Below, in pieces: positions 1 to 8,520 of a stretch of 51,944 bases of DNA (its first letter is position 1; every line of letters starts with the position of its first letter). The DNA is from Syntrophus aciditrophicus. Its GTDB lineage: Bacteria > Desulfobacterota > Syntrophia > Syntrophales > UBA8958. The position numbers and the translations under genes are program-made. The notes beneath the pieces were generated by a model. The model did no database searches. It worked only from the letters and a program-made list of their open reading frames with translations, and had not been told where the DNA came from. Where the stretch lies: contig DYRD01000008.1 in the NCBI GenBank assembly GCA_020718905.1, positions 1-51,944 on the forward strand, given 5' to 3'.

Positions 1-1
1 T

Positions 2-421
2 GCCTTTGCGGCGGCGGGAAGCGATTATATAACCGTCCACGTGGAAGCGGCCACTCATCTTCATCGTACCATCACCTATATCAAGGACAGGGGGAAAAAG
101 GCAGGGGTTTCATTAAATCCGGCCACGCCGCTTGCCCATATTGAACCGGTCCTGACGGATCTGGATCTCCTGCTCATCATGACGGTCAATCCCGGATTCG
201 GCGGCCAGAAGTTCATCCCCTCCATGATTCCCAAGATTCAGGCGGCAAAAAAACTAATCGACTCCCAGGCGCCTCATGTCCTTCTCGAAGTGGACGGCGG
301 CATTACGACCGGGAACATTGGCGCTGTTGCCGCCGCCGGGGCGGCGGCCTTCGTCGCCGGAGCCGCCGTCTTCGGCAGCCCTGACTATGGCCGGACCATC
401 GCTGCCCTGAAAAATACCTGA
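2..421 (+). CDS. rpe: ribulose-phosphate 3-epimerase, C-terminal part (5' end outside window)
   Basis: Frame 2 reads AFAAAGSDYITVHVEAATHLHRTI...MTVNPGFGGQKFIP...VDGGI, typical Rpe motifs; open to the window edge. Confidence 0.93.
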   Translation, partial: AFAAAGSDYITVHVEAATHLHRTITYIKDRGKKAGVSLNPATPLAHIEPVLTDLDLLLIMTVNPGFGGQKFIPSMIPKIQAAKKLIDSQAPHVLLEVDGGITTGNIGAVAAAGAAAFVAGAAVFGSPDYGRTIAALKNT

Positions 422-527
422 CCATCCCCTTTCAGAAGTTGATCATTAGGCGCGTCTGGAGCTGCTGGTGGTAAACCTAAGGTCACCCGGCCGAGGAGCC
501 TTTGATCACCTTGAGGACCGCAAGGGA

Positions 528-1565
528 CTAAGAAATTTTTGCCGTCAGCCTTTCCTGCACCTGCCTTGCCTCGCTTACGATCCTATCCATAACTTCGGCA
601 ATGGTCGGTTCGTCGCAAATCAGACCTGTCGCCTGGCCAACGGGGAGGATGCCTTTATCGAGATCCCCATCTTCCGTTGCCAACTGGAAGGCCTTAAAAC
701 CATTGGCCATATAGGCCATCTTCACGGCATTGTCCAAACCGGAAGCGAGAATGCCGATGAACAGTTTCAAGTAGGGCATCTTCATCTGTCTGGCAATATC
801 TTTGGAATTGACAAAGGCCGCCGGCAGATCGACTCCCTTCTTGATGGCCTTTTCCGCCGCCTTGGTCTTGAGAACCCGACACCAGATTCCATCCACCCGT
901 CTGGAATAAAGGGTATCCGTCACATCCAGTTCAATGGAAAGATCCTTAAAGTTCTTATGGAGAGGACTCTCCTTCGTCGTCATGAAGCGGGTGCCCAGGG
1001 CCACCCCCTCCGCCCCCAGGGCCAGGGCTGCCGCAAATCCCCGACCATCGGCGATGCCTCCCGCCGCCACTACGGGTATCTCCAGGACGTTGGCCAGGCT
1101 CGGAATCAGCACCATCGTCGTTACCGCTTCACCATGGGCCGCCGCTTCGTTCCCCGTAGCAATGACACCATCGGCGCCGTAATCCTGGGCCCGCTTCGCG
1201 TGGCGGGCATTGACTACGGTAGCGAAGACCTTGCCGCCGTATTTGTGGGCCTCTTTAACCAGCCAGTCACCCTTCCCCAAGGCAAAGTTGATAACCGGAA
1301 CCTGCTCCTCCAAAAGGATCCTGGCATTCTCTGCGGCCCCGGGCATGAGCAGCGTGGCATTACAACCGAAGGGCTTGTCCGTCAAGTTGCGGATTTCCCG
1401 GATGGCCTTGCGCGTCTCTTCCGGATCCATGGGGCCGGTGGCGAGGATACCAAGACCACCGGCCTTGGAGACCGCTGCCACCATCTTCGGAACGCTGATC
1501 CAGCTCATCCCGGAAAGGAAAATAGGATACTTGATTCCTAATAGTTCGGTAATTCTTGTCTTCAT
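528..1565 (-). CDS. nitronate monooxygenase / FabK-like enoyl reductase family flavoprotein
   Basis: MKTRITELLGIKYPIFLSGMSWIS...AGGLGILATG...VVAAGGIADGRGFAAALALGAEGVALGTRFM; RBS-like ggagaa upstream of ATG. Confidence 0.88.
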   Translation of the reverse strand: MKTRITELLGIKYPIFLSGMSWISVPKMVAAVSKAGGLGILATGPMDPEETRKAIREIRNLTDKPFGCNATLLMPGAAENARILLEEQVPVINFALGKGDWLVKEAHKYGGKVFATVVNARHAKRAQDYGADGVIATGNEAAAHGEAVTTMVLIPSLANVLEIPVVAAGGIADGRGFAAALALGAEGVALGTRFMTTKESPLHKNFKDLSIELDVTDTLYSRRVDGIWCRVLKTKAAEKAIKKGVDLPAAFVNSKDIARQMKMPYLKLFIGILASGLDNAVKMAYMANGFKAFQLATEDGDLDKGILPVGQATGLICDEPTIAEVMDRIVSEARQVQERLTAKIS

Positions 1566-1812
1566 GATAATTTCTCCTTCAGGAAGCAGAGGTCCCGTGT
1601 CCCCTGGTTCATTCTCATCAATATGGCCACTACTTTATTATTCCAGATAGCAAGAATATTTTCGGCGCCGGGTCGAACGCTCATTTACATCCCTTCCCCC
1701 CGTTGGTCAAGCAGATTCGCAGCAATAAATAAAGGGGAGCAGAAAACATAGCTCCTCTCCTTGCAAATACTGGCAATAATCAACCCATCCCCACCCCCTG
1801 AAGTTTAGGTAA

Positions 1813-1992
1813 TTATGAGTCTGAAACTGTTATTTTTTTCTCTTCAGGATTAGAGGTGCCCTGGGTGACCATGCAATCACAGACCGTCCCGTTGGTGATG
1901 AACATCTTGTTGCCGCTGATGACGTAGCCGCTAACGTCCTTGACAGCCCGGGTCTTTTTCCCCGCCGCCTCAGTACCTGCACGGCCTGCTTG
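1813..1992 (-). pseudogene. acyl-CoA dehydrogenase internal fragment (relic)
   Basis: AGTEAAGKKTRAVKDVSGYVISGNKMFITNGTVCDCMVTQGTSNPEE resembles the acyl-CoA dehydrogenase segment TRAv.dg.yVInG.KmfITNG; only about 55 aa, no flanking domains. Confidence 0.65.
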
Positions 1993-2151
1993 TATCAGGA
2001 GGATTAAAAGTAATAAAAAATGGTTTCGCTGAGGACGAATTTGGCATACAATCGTTTGCATCGATACCTATGCGCGAATCCGTAACTACGGAATAATAAG
2101 TAATTTATAACATACCGGCCACTCCTTGACAAATAAAAAGGCGGGATTTTC

Positions 2152-2692
2152 ATGCATATTATCATTGATGGATACAACCTCATCCGCCAGTCCGACCGTC
2201 TCCGTAGGGCGGAGAAATTTACCCTCGAAGAAGGCCGCCATTCCCTGATCCGCTTCCTCATTCCCTACCGGGAACGGAAAGGACACCGGTTGACGGTGGT
2301 CTTTGACGGCTGGGACGGGGGCTCTTTCCAGGAAGAACGGGATCGGGAAGGGGGGATCGACATCATCTATTCCCGGAAGGGGGAAAAGGTCGACGACCTT
2401 ATCAAACGTATGGCGGAAAGATCCGGTGACGAAGTGGTCGTAGTCACCTCGGATCGGGACATCGGCAATTTCGTGGCACGATGCGGTGGTACGGTAGTGG
2501 CTTCGCAAACCTTTGAAGCTATCGTCGCCGGGAATCACCTGCCGTCCTCGCTGCGGTCCAACGGTCACGTTAGCACGATATAAGGAAGACGACGATATGG
2601 GGCAGGAAAAAAAGGGGACCAAAAAGAAAGGGCCCGCGAAAAAAACCTCCCGGAGGGAACGGGAGTATAATAAACGCCTCGTCAAGCTGTGA
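2152..2692 (+). pseudogene. NYN-domain protein (YacP-like), apparently frameshifted near 2505-2581
   Basis: MHIIIDGYNLIRQSDRLR...VVFDGWDGG...VVVVTSDRDIGNFVARCGGTVV then TAA; the next frame reads YKEDDDMGQEKKGTKKKGPAKKTSRREREYNKRLVKL*, a basic tail typical of YacP. Confidence 0.75.
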
Positions 2693-2719
2693 CCAAGGTA
2701 GCGACTTTTTGCGGATTCA

Positions 2720-4123
2720 TCAAGCTCTGCCAGGCGCCGCCTTATCGAAACAGAAGGAGAGGACAAAGCTCTCCAGCAGGAGATGGGCGTCTCGCCCCGT
2801 GGTTTTCATCTGCACGTCGAGGCGGGCAAGCTCCTGAATGCATTTGATCAGGGCGGCGTCAGAAAAACGATGGGCCCGCCGGCAGGCCTGATAAACTACG
2901 TATGGATGCTCGTCCGCAAGATCACCCAATTCCCCTTTTTCCCGTGCGCCGACCAGGGACTTGATCTCCGGAATTACCTGCCTCTGAAACTGACCGTAAT
3001 CCATCCCCGTCTGCCAGGAACCAAGCCGCCCGCTGTTTATGAAGATCCGGGCGTGGAGGAGGAAACGGATCTCCCGGACTAACATGGATAAGACCACCAG
3101 GGGTTGCACCCCCTGATCTCCAATCAGGTCTCTAAGTACGGTCAGGGCTTTGGAGGCCATTTTATCCCCCAGGGCGGTGGTCAGGTCAAAGATATTGTCT
3201 TCTTTTGTCTTCCCGATTACCTGCTCGACATCCTCCTGTCGAATCTGGCTCCGCTCACCGGTGAAGGCCACCAGCTTTTCCAGGGCGCGGGTGGAAGAGT
3301 CCAAATCAAAACCCGTTTTCCTGCCCAAGGCAAGCCAAGCTGCGGGAGCCAGAGATTTGCCGCTTCTTTCCAGCAACTCCCTGGTTTTATCCATGAGCAG
3401 GCGCTGCCCGCGCGCCTCGCCCTTGGCTGCCGAAAATTGGAGAACCCGGCTGGTATCAGAAATAATTTTCGTCAACCGCTTCCGCTTATCAATACTTGCG
3501 GCCGTCAGGATGAGGACGTTCCCGGCGGGTAATCCGGAAAGCAAAAGTTCTTCCAGGCGGTCCGTGTCCGTTTTTCGCCGTTGGGGAAGGAGTTGCCGTT
3601 CAACACATATTTCCAGAACCCGGGGCAGCCATTTTTCCCGGTTCTCATCCCCTTCGCCATCCAGGACCCGGGACCATTCTTCCTGGCTGAGGCGCTTCCA
3701 CCCCCCATCGCGCAAATCTTCGAGAGTCCAACCGGCCATCCCCAGAAAGGTCATAAAATCCTTTGCCGCCCGCAGGGGATCATTATCCAGATGGTCACGG
3801 ACCTGTCTCAACATGCGCAGGGGCTGCTGACGGGGAGAAAGAAACACCGCCTGGCGGACAACGACAACTTTATGGGCGGGAAGAAGGGGCGCGGCAATCA
3901 GTTCCTCACAGAGCTTATCGACATCCGTCAGCTCCGGCTCCATAAAAAACAGATTGAATGCCCGGTCCCTTTCGGTAAGGATGGCAGCAATAATTTTCGT
4001 CAAGGCCTCCCGAATCAGGAATGCTTCACCCAAAAGCAGGTAAGAGGAAGCGATCTTTCCCGCTTGCAATTCATGAAGAACCTTTGCAAGGCCGTCTGCG
4101 GGGGGGGGGGGGTCAGGGTTCAT
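2720..4123 (-). CDS. holA: DNA polymerase III subunit delta
   Basis: SSYLLLGEAFLIREALTKII...LLPAHKVVVVRQAVFL...NIFDLTTALGDKMASKALTVLRDLIGDQGVQPLVVLSMLVREIRFLLHAR, HolA pattern. Confidence 0.85.
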   Translation of the reverse strand: MNPDPPPPADGLAKVLHELQAGKIASSYLLLGEAFLIREALTKIIAAILTERDRAFNLFFMEPELTDVDKLCEELIAAPLLPAHKVVVVRQAVFLSPRQQPLRMLRQVRDHLDNDPLRAAKDFMTFLGMAGWTLEDLRDGGWKRLSQEEWSRVLDGEGDENREKWLPRVLEICVERQLLPQRRKTDTDRLEELLLSGLPAGNVLILTAASIDKRKRLTKIISDTSRVLQFSAAKGEARGQRLLMDKTRELLERSGKSLAPAAWLALGRKTGFDLDSSTRALEKLVAFTGERSQIRQEDVEQVIGKTKEDNIFDLTTALGDKMASKALTVLRDLIGDQGVQPLVVLSMLVREIRFLLHARIFINSGRLGSWQTGMDYGQFQRQVIPEIKSLVGAREKGELGDLADEHPYVVYQACRRAHRFSDAALIKCIQELARLDVQMKTTGRDAHLLLESFVLSFCFDKAAPGRA

Positions 4124-4134
4124 AATCCGGATAC

Positions 4135-4788
4135 TCAGACAATGACAAATTTCCTGATATGCCTGACAACCTCTTCCGGATCATCAATGATCTGGAAATA
4201 ATTGAGATCGTCCTTCTCAATCATCAGCTCCTTCATCATCGTCTTTTTCATCCAGTCAATAAGGCCCTTCCAATACTCGCTCCCCATGAGAATCACGGGG
4301 AAACTCTTGATCCGTTTCGTCTGGATGAGAGTCAGGGCTTCAAAGAGTTCATCGAGGGTGCCGAAGCCGCCGGGAAGAATGACATAGGCCATGGCATACT
4401 TGACAAACATGACCTTGCGGATAAAAAAATATTTATAATCGATGTGGATATTTGCGTAAGGATTGGGCTTCTGCTCAAAGGGCAGGAGAATGTTCATGCC
4501 CACTGATTTCCCGCCCCCCTCGACGGCCCCCTTGTTGGCGGCCTCCATAATCCCCGGACCGCCCCCGGTGATCACACTGAAGCCCTCCTGGGCAAACCTC
4601 CGCGCCAGAACCACCGTTTTTTCGTAATACGGGTCCCCCGGTTTGACTCGCGCCGAGCCAAAGATGCTTACCGCATGATTGATCCCCGACAAGCTCTCAA
4701 TGGCATCGACAAACTCCGCCATAATACGGAATATACGCCACGATTCCTGAACAGTCAGGGCATCGACGAGATACTGTTTTTCTTCCAA
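4135..4788 (-). CDS. LOG family (TIGR00730-type) Rossmann-fold nucleotide hydrolase
   Basis: SIFGSARVKPGDPYYE...VITGGGPGIMEAANKGA...ILPGGFGTLDELFEALTLIQT; LOG signature GGxGTxxE-type motif. Confidence 0.92.
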   Translation of the reverse strand: MEEKQYLVDALTVQESWRIFRIMAEFVDAIESLSGINHAVSIFGSARVKPGDPYYEKTVVLARRFAQEGFSVITGGGPGIMEAANKGAVEGGGKSVGMNILLPFEQKPNPYANIHIDYKYFFIRKVMFVKYAMAYVILPGGFGTLDELFEALTLIQTKRIKSFPVILMGSEYWKGLIDWMKKTMMKELMIEKDDLNYFQIIDDPEEVVRHIRKFVIV

Positions 4789-4791
4789 AGC

Positions 4792-4989
4792 TTATGAAGA
4801 TTTCCTTCTCTGAACCTTGGCAAAACGCCGCCTTGCTTCAATAGCCTTTCTTTTCTTCCGCACGGAAGGTTTCTCATAAGCACGGCGCAACTTCAGTTCC
4901 TTGAACAAACCGCTTTTAGAAAGCTTGTTTTTAAGAATCTTTAGGGCCTTTTCGACGTCATTGTCAAATACCTTTACTTCCAAAATCAC
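4792..4989 (-). CDS. rpsU: 30S ribosomal protein S21
   Basis: MILEVKVFDNDVEKALKILKNKLSKSGLFKELKLRRAYEKPSVRKKRKAIEARRR. Confidence 0.95.
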   Translation of the reverse strand: MILEVKVFDNDVEKALKILKNKLSKSGLFKELKLRRAYEKPSVRKKRKAIEARRRFAKVQRRKSS

Positions 4990-5411
4990 CAGTCCTTTCT
5001 ATTCGATTTTCATCGCTATCCTACAGAATTTTATTTTTGGCGACTTTCGCGGAGCCGTCCTTTTTCATTTTACCCGCCAGAGGGCGCAAAAAAAGGGCGG
5101 TACGGCGCCTTCACATTTTGCTTGTGCCGTGACCTACCCTTTGTTGTTACAGATATTTAATCACACCCCTTGCTTTGCGACAAATAATCCCTGAAGCACC
5201 CTTGAAAACTCTTCGTTTTGTTTGGGTTTTCCCACGGCAACCCCCCCATGCCGTTGCCCTGATCGCCGCGGGCGGGGATATTTTTATGAAAATCCCCTGT
5301 TCAAGAAATTAGGCATATATACGATCAGAAGCAAAATCGCAACAAAAAAATGTGAAAATTTCCATTCGGCCTTAGGGGGTGAATTTCTTTCATACCCGTA
5401 AGGCGTGAGCG

Positions 5412-5447
5412 AAGATATGTCTGGGGCCGACGTCCAGGCCATATCTT
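5412..5447. other. imperfect hairpin (AAGATATG ... CATATCTT with inner CTGG/CCAG) overlapping the lipoate-ligase stop codon
   Basis: Direct reading: aagatatg-t-ctgg-ggccgacgt-ccag-gc-catatctt. Confidence 0.5.
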
Positions 5448-6255
5448 AACCTTCCTGGGCAAGATCATGATATTTTGTTTCCAACAAATGATCCTTTAAT
5501 GTCTCTTCTTCCGGCGTCAGGGCCCCTTCGGCAAAAGCAACCTCCCACCCGTCTTGAAAGGCCCCGAGAAGGCTTTTACATACATCCTCCTTCGTTACGG
5601 ACCGGGGGAGATGCTCATAGAGAGACGTCACTTTTTCCTGTAGGGCTTGCATCCTCCTTGCCCGTGGTTCCCCGTGGGACAGGGTGACGCCACAGGTCTT
5701 TTCGGGATCAAAGCTCATCAGGAGGGATCCGTGCTGCAGAAAAACACCTCGGGATCTCATTTGGGCGCTGCCGCAGATTTTCCTTCCCTTCACCAGCAGT
5801 TCATGGAGGGAAGGAGCAAAGAAACACGAGGCATCCAGTGAGCCCTTTCTCGGCGCCCTTCCCTCTGCCGAGAGAATCGCCTCCAAGCCGAGATCGTGCA
5901 ATCCCCGGACAAGACACCGGCTGATTACCTGGTATGTTTCCAAAATGGTAGGGGGGAAGAGAGAGGTATTTTCCCGAGCAATGACGGCATAGGTCAGGTC
6001 ATCGTCATGATAAACCGCCTTGCCGCCCGTGGGACGCCGGACAACGGTCACCCCACCCTTCCGGCACGCCGGGAGATCGATTTCCCGGTCGACGTGCTGA
6101 AAATAACCAATCGAAACGGCGGGGGTCAACCACCCGTAAAGACGTATTGTCGGCGGTCCTCCCGACCTTTGCACCTCCTTGAAGATGGCCTCGTCAATGG
6201 CCATGTTTTCCCGGGGCGGGTATCTATGGAAAGGCACAAGCCGCCACGCCGCCAA
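5446..6255 (-). CDS. lipoate-protein ligase A / LipM-type octanoyltransferase family protein
   Basis: NMAIDEAIF...TIRLYGWLTPAVSIGYFQ...VVRRPTGGKAVYHDDDLTYAVI...KICGSAQMRSRGVFLQHGSLL. Confidence 0.9.
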   Translation of the reverse strand: MAAWRLVPFHRYPPRENMAIDEAIFKEVQRSGGPPTIRLYGWLTPAVSIGYFQHVDREIDLPACRKGGVTVVRRPTGGKAVYHDDDLTYAVIARENTSLFPPTILETYQVISRCLVRGLHDLGLEAILSAEGRAPRKGSLDASCFFAPSLHELLVKGRKICGSAQMRSRGVFLQHGSLLMSFDPEKTCGVTLSHGEPRARRMQALQEKVTSLYEHLPRSVTKEDVCKSLLGAFQDGWEVAFAEGALTPEEETLKDHLLETKYHDLAQEG

Positions 6256-6261
6256 ACGGCC

Positions 6262-6669
6262 CTATTCTCCTTCCACTTCCTGAAGGATAAAATCGTGATA
6301 ACCCCGGGAGTCGAGAAGATCATCCAGTTCGTCCAGATCATTTATTTCCACGACGATCATCCACCCCGTATCATGGGGATCGCTGTTGACAATACCGATA
6401 TCGTCAATGAGATCCTCGTTTACATTGATCACATTACCGGTCAAGGGAGAAATAAGCTCTACCATTCCCTTGGCAGCTTCAATAGCGCCGAATGGCTCGT
6501 CTCTTTCCACCTCCGAATCGATCTCGGGAAGCTCTACGGAATGTACTTCTCCAAGCTTCTCCTGGGCCAGATCCGTGATCCCCATGGTAGCCAGATCGCC
6601 TTCTACCCTGACCCATACATGCTCACGACTGTAGAGCAAATCATCTGGAAAAACCTTCATAATCAGCAT
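6262..6669 (-). CDS. gcvH: glycine cleavage system H protein (GcvH-like)
   Basis: LLYSREHVWVRVEGDLATMGITDLAQEKLGEVHSVELPEIDSEVERDEPFGAIEAAKGMVELISPLTGNVINVN with lipoyl-lysine region EAAKGMVELISP. Confidence 0.92.
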   Translation of the reverse strand: MLIMKVFPDDLLYSREHVWVRVEGDLATMGITDLAQEKLGEVHSVELPEIDSEVERDEPFGAIEAAKGMVELISPLTGNVINVNEDLIDDIGIVNSDPHDTGWMIVVEINDLDELDDLLDSRGYHDFILQEVEGE

Positions 6670-6690
6670 GTCCTTAGTTTTTATTTATTA

Positions 6691-7779
6691 TTAGATGATC
6701 TTCAGTTCCTTTGACATTTTTGTTAAAATCTCACAACCATCCTCTTTCACCAACACCATGTCTTCAATACGCACCCCCCAATGACCGGGGAGGTAGATAC
6801 CGGGTTCGATCGTCACCACCATGCCTGCTTCCAGGACTTGATCGGACACGGCAGCAAGCCTTGGCGCCTCGTGAACATCCAGCCCGACACCATGACCAGT
6901 TCCATGGGAAAAGTGCAACCCATACCCCTTTTTATCGATAACCCGCCTGGCAATCCGGTCAATCTCCCGACAGGGGACCCCGGCTCTCACCGCCTCTATC
7001 GCCCGGTCATGGGCGTCTTTGACGATGGCATAGACCTCCCGAAATTTCTTATCGGCCCCACCCAGAACAAATGTACAGGTCTCGTCGGAACGATATCCGG
7101 CATGAACAGCCCCGAAATCCATAACGACGGCATCTCCATCCTCAAGCTTCCGAAATCCCGGCCGAGCATGAGGAAGGGCGGTATTCATCCCCGAAGCAAC
7201 GATGGTGGGAAAAGAGGTTGCTTCGGAACCGAGGGCGCCCATGCGATAATCCATTTCCAAAGCGATCATCCTCTCCTCGACTCCCGGACCAATCCATGCA
7301 ATCACCTGCAAGAGAGCCTCCGTAGCAATATCCACCGCCTTGCGCAGCAGTGATACTTCCCGATCATCCTTAACGCTCCGGAGCCCGGTCAGCGCCTCTG
7401 TCAGGGGTATCAGCTTGCCTGGGGCCAGTTTTCCCCGCAGCTTTTCGTGGAGCTCAACGGAAACGGCTGCTGCTTCAAAACCCGTCCGTTTTGCTTCTTT
7501 CTCTCCCAGGGCCGACACGATGCCACCGATTTTATCGCGGTATTGGACAACTTCGCATTGGGGAGACTCTTCGCCGGCCTGGGTGATATAGCGCCCGTCC
7601 ACAAGGAGGACACCCTTATCGGGCCGGAGGATGAAAACACCATCGCTGCCCGTAAACCCCGTCAGATAACGGATATTGGTCATCTCAAAGAACAAGATGG
7701 CGTCAACGCCAAGGCGGGGCAGCCTTTCCAGAAGACGGTCAAACCGCCGTCGATAAGCCGTCGCCTCAGCCACTATCAT
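6691..7779 (-). CDS. Xaa-Pro aminopeptidase / M24 family metallopeptidase
   Basis: NIRYLTGFTGSDG...VMDFGAVHAGYRSDETCTFV...HFSHGTGHGVGLDVHEAPRL...MVVTIEPGIYLPGHWGVRIEDMVLV. Confidence 0.95.
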   Translation of the reverse strand: MIVAEATAYRRRFDRLLERLPRLGVDAILFFEMTNIRYLTGFTGSDGVFILRPDKGVLLVDGRYITQAGEESPQCEVVQYRDKIGGIVSALGEKEAKRTGFEAAAVSVELHEKLRGKLAPGKLIPLTEALTGLRSVKDDREVSLLRKAVDIATEALLQVIAWIGPGVEERMIALEMDYRMGALGSEATSFPTIVASGMNTALPHARPGFRKLEDGDAVVMDFGAVHAGYRSDETCTFVLGGADKKFREVYAIVKDAHDRAIEAVRAGVPCREIDRIARRVIDKKGYGLHFSHGTGHGVGLDVHEAPRLAAVSDQVLEAGMVVTIEPGIYLPGHWGVRIEDMVLVKEDGCEILTKMSKELKII

Positions 7780-8431
7780 GGTGGTCTCTGCCCAATTTGT
7801 TCAACCACTGCGACAGTTCATGCACAACCGTGGTTTTTTTGTCAATAGGAAGATCACTGATTTTTCCATTTATCAATCCCTGCAGTTCGTCAAGCTGCTG
7901 TCGCGCCTCTTTATGGTGCGGGTCCCGGGCCAGGATCGCTTCCAGAATCTCCCTGGCTCCCTCATGATGACCCTGACGGATATAAAGATCGGCCATGGTC
8001 AGGGTTTGGAAATCCGTGCTAAGGTCGAGGGGACGGTCCTGTAAACCCTCATCCCCTTCTGGGTCGTCATCGCCGGTAGACGGGGCCGCGACATCATCCC
8101 CACCATCCGGGAACAAGGCCGCACTTTTTTTATAAAAAATTCTCGCTTGTCCTTCGTCACCCTGCTGCCGATAGACGTCACCGAAGTTTTTGAACAATTG
8201 GGACAGATCACCATTTACAGCATCCAATCTGGTCAGAAAATTTCTGGCCGCTTGGATATTGCCCATGCCCAAGCACGACCGGCAGGCAATGACCGTCGCC
8301 GGAATGTCGTCCGGATTGGCAATCAGCCTTTCCTTAGCCAAATTCAAGGATAGGGAATACTGTCCGTTGTCCAGGTAACTATGGGCCTGTCCACGGAAAT
8401 CCGGCAGGCCGCTCATAGGATAAATTCGCAT
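7766..8431 (-). CDS. tetratricopeptide-repeat protein
   Basis: Repeated TPR-like helices (AHSYLDNGQYSLSLNLAKERL; FGDVYRQQGDEGQARIFYKKSAAL; ADLYIRQGHHEGAREILEAILARDPHH). Confidence 0.75.
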   Translation of the reverse strand: MRIYPMSGLPDFRGQAHSYLDNGQYSLSLNLAKERLIANPDDIPATVIACRSCLGMGNIQAARNFLTRLDAVNGDLSQLFKNFGDVYRQQGDEGQARIFYKKSAALFPDGGDDVAAPSTGDDDPEGDEGLQDRPLDLSTDFQTLTMADLYIRQGHHEGAREILEAILARDPHHKEARQQLDELQGLINGKISDLPIDKKTTVVHELSQWLNKLGRDHHDSG

Positions 8432-8520
8432 ATCTTGCTGTTTTTACAATGCATATCACAGATGACGGGTCAAGCTAACATAGCCCCTATAACGTGTCAA
8501 GAGGAGAATGGAAATGCTTC

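Noticed and set aside
468-1541. 357-aa plus-strand ORF opposite the nitronate monooxygenase gene
   Set aside because: It mirrors a well-supported minus-strand gene, has no domain I recognise, and long antisense ORFs are expected in GC-rich DNA.
4901-5194. 97-aa plus-strand ORF across the rpsU start and its upstream gap
   Set aside because: Overlaps rpsU antisense, shows no recognisable family and no good RBS.
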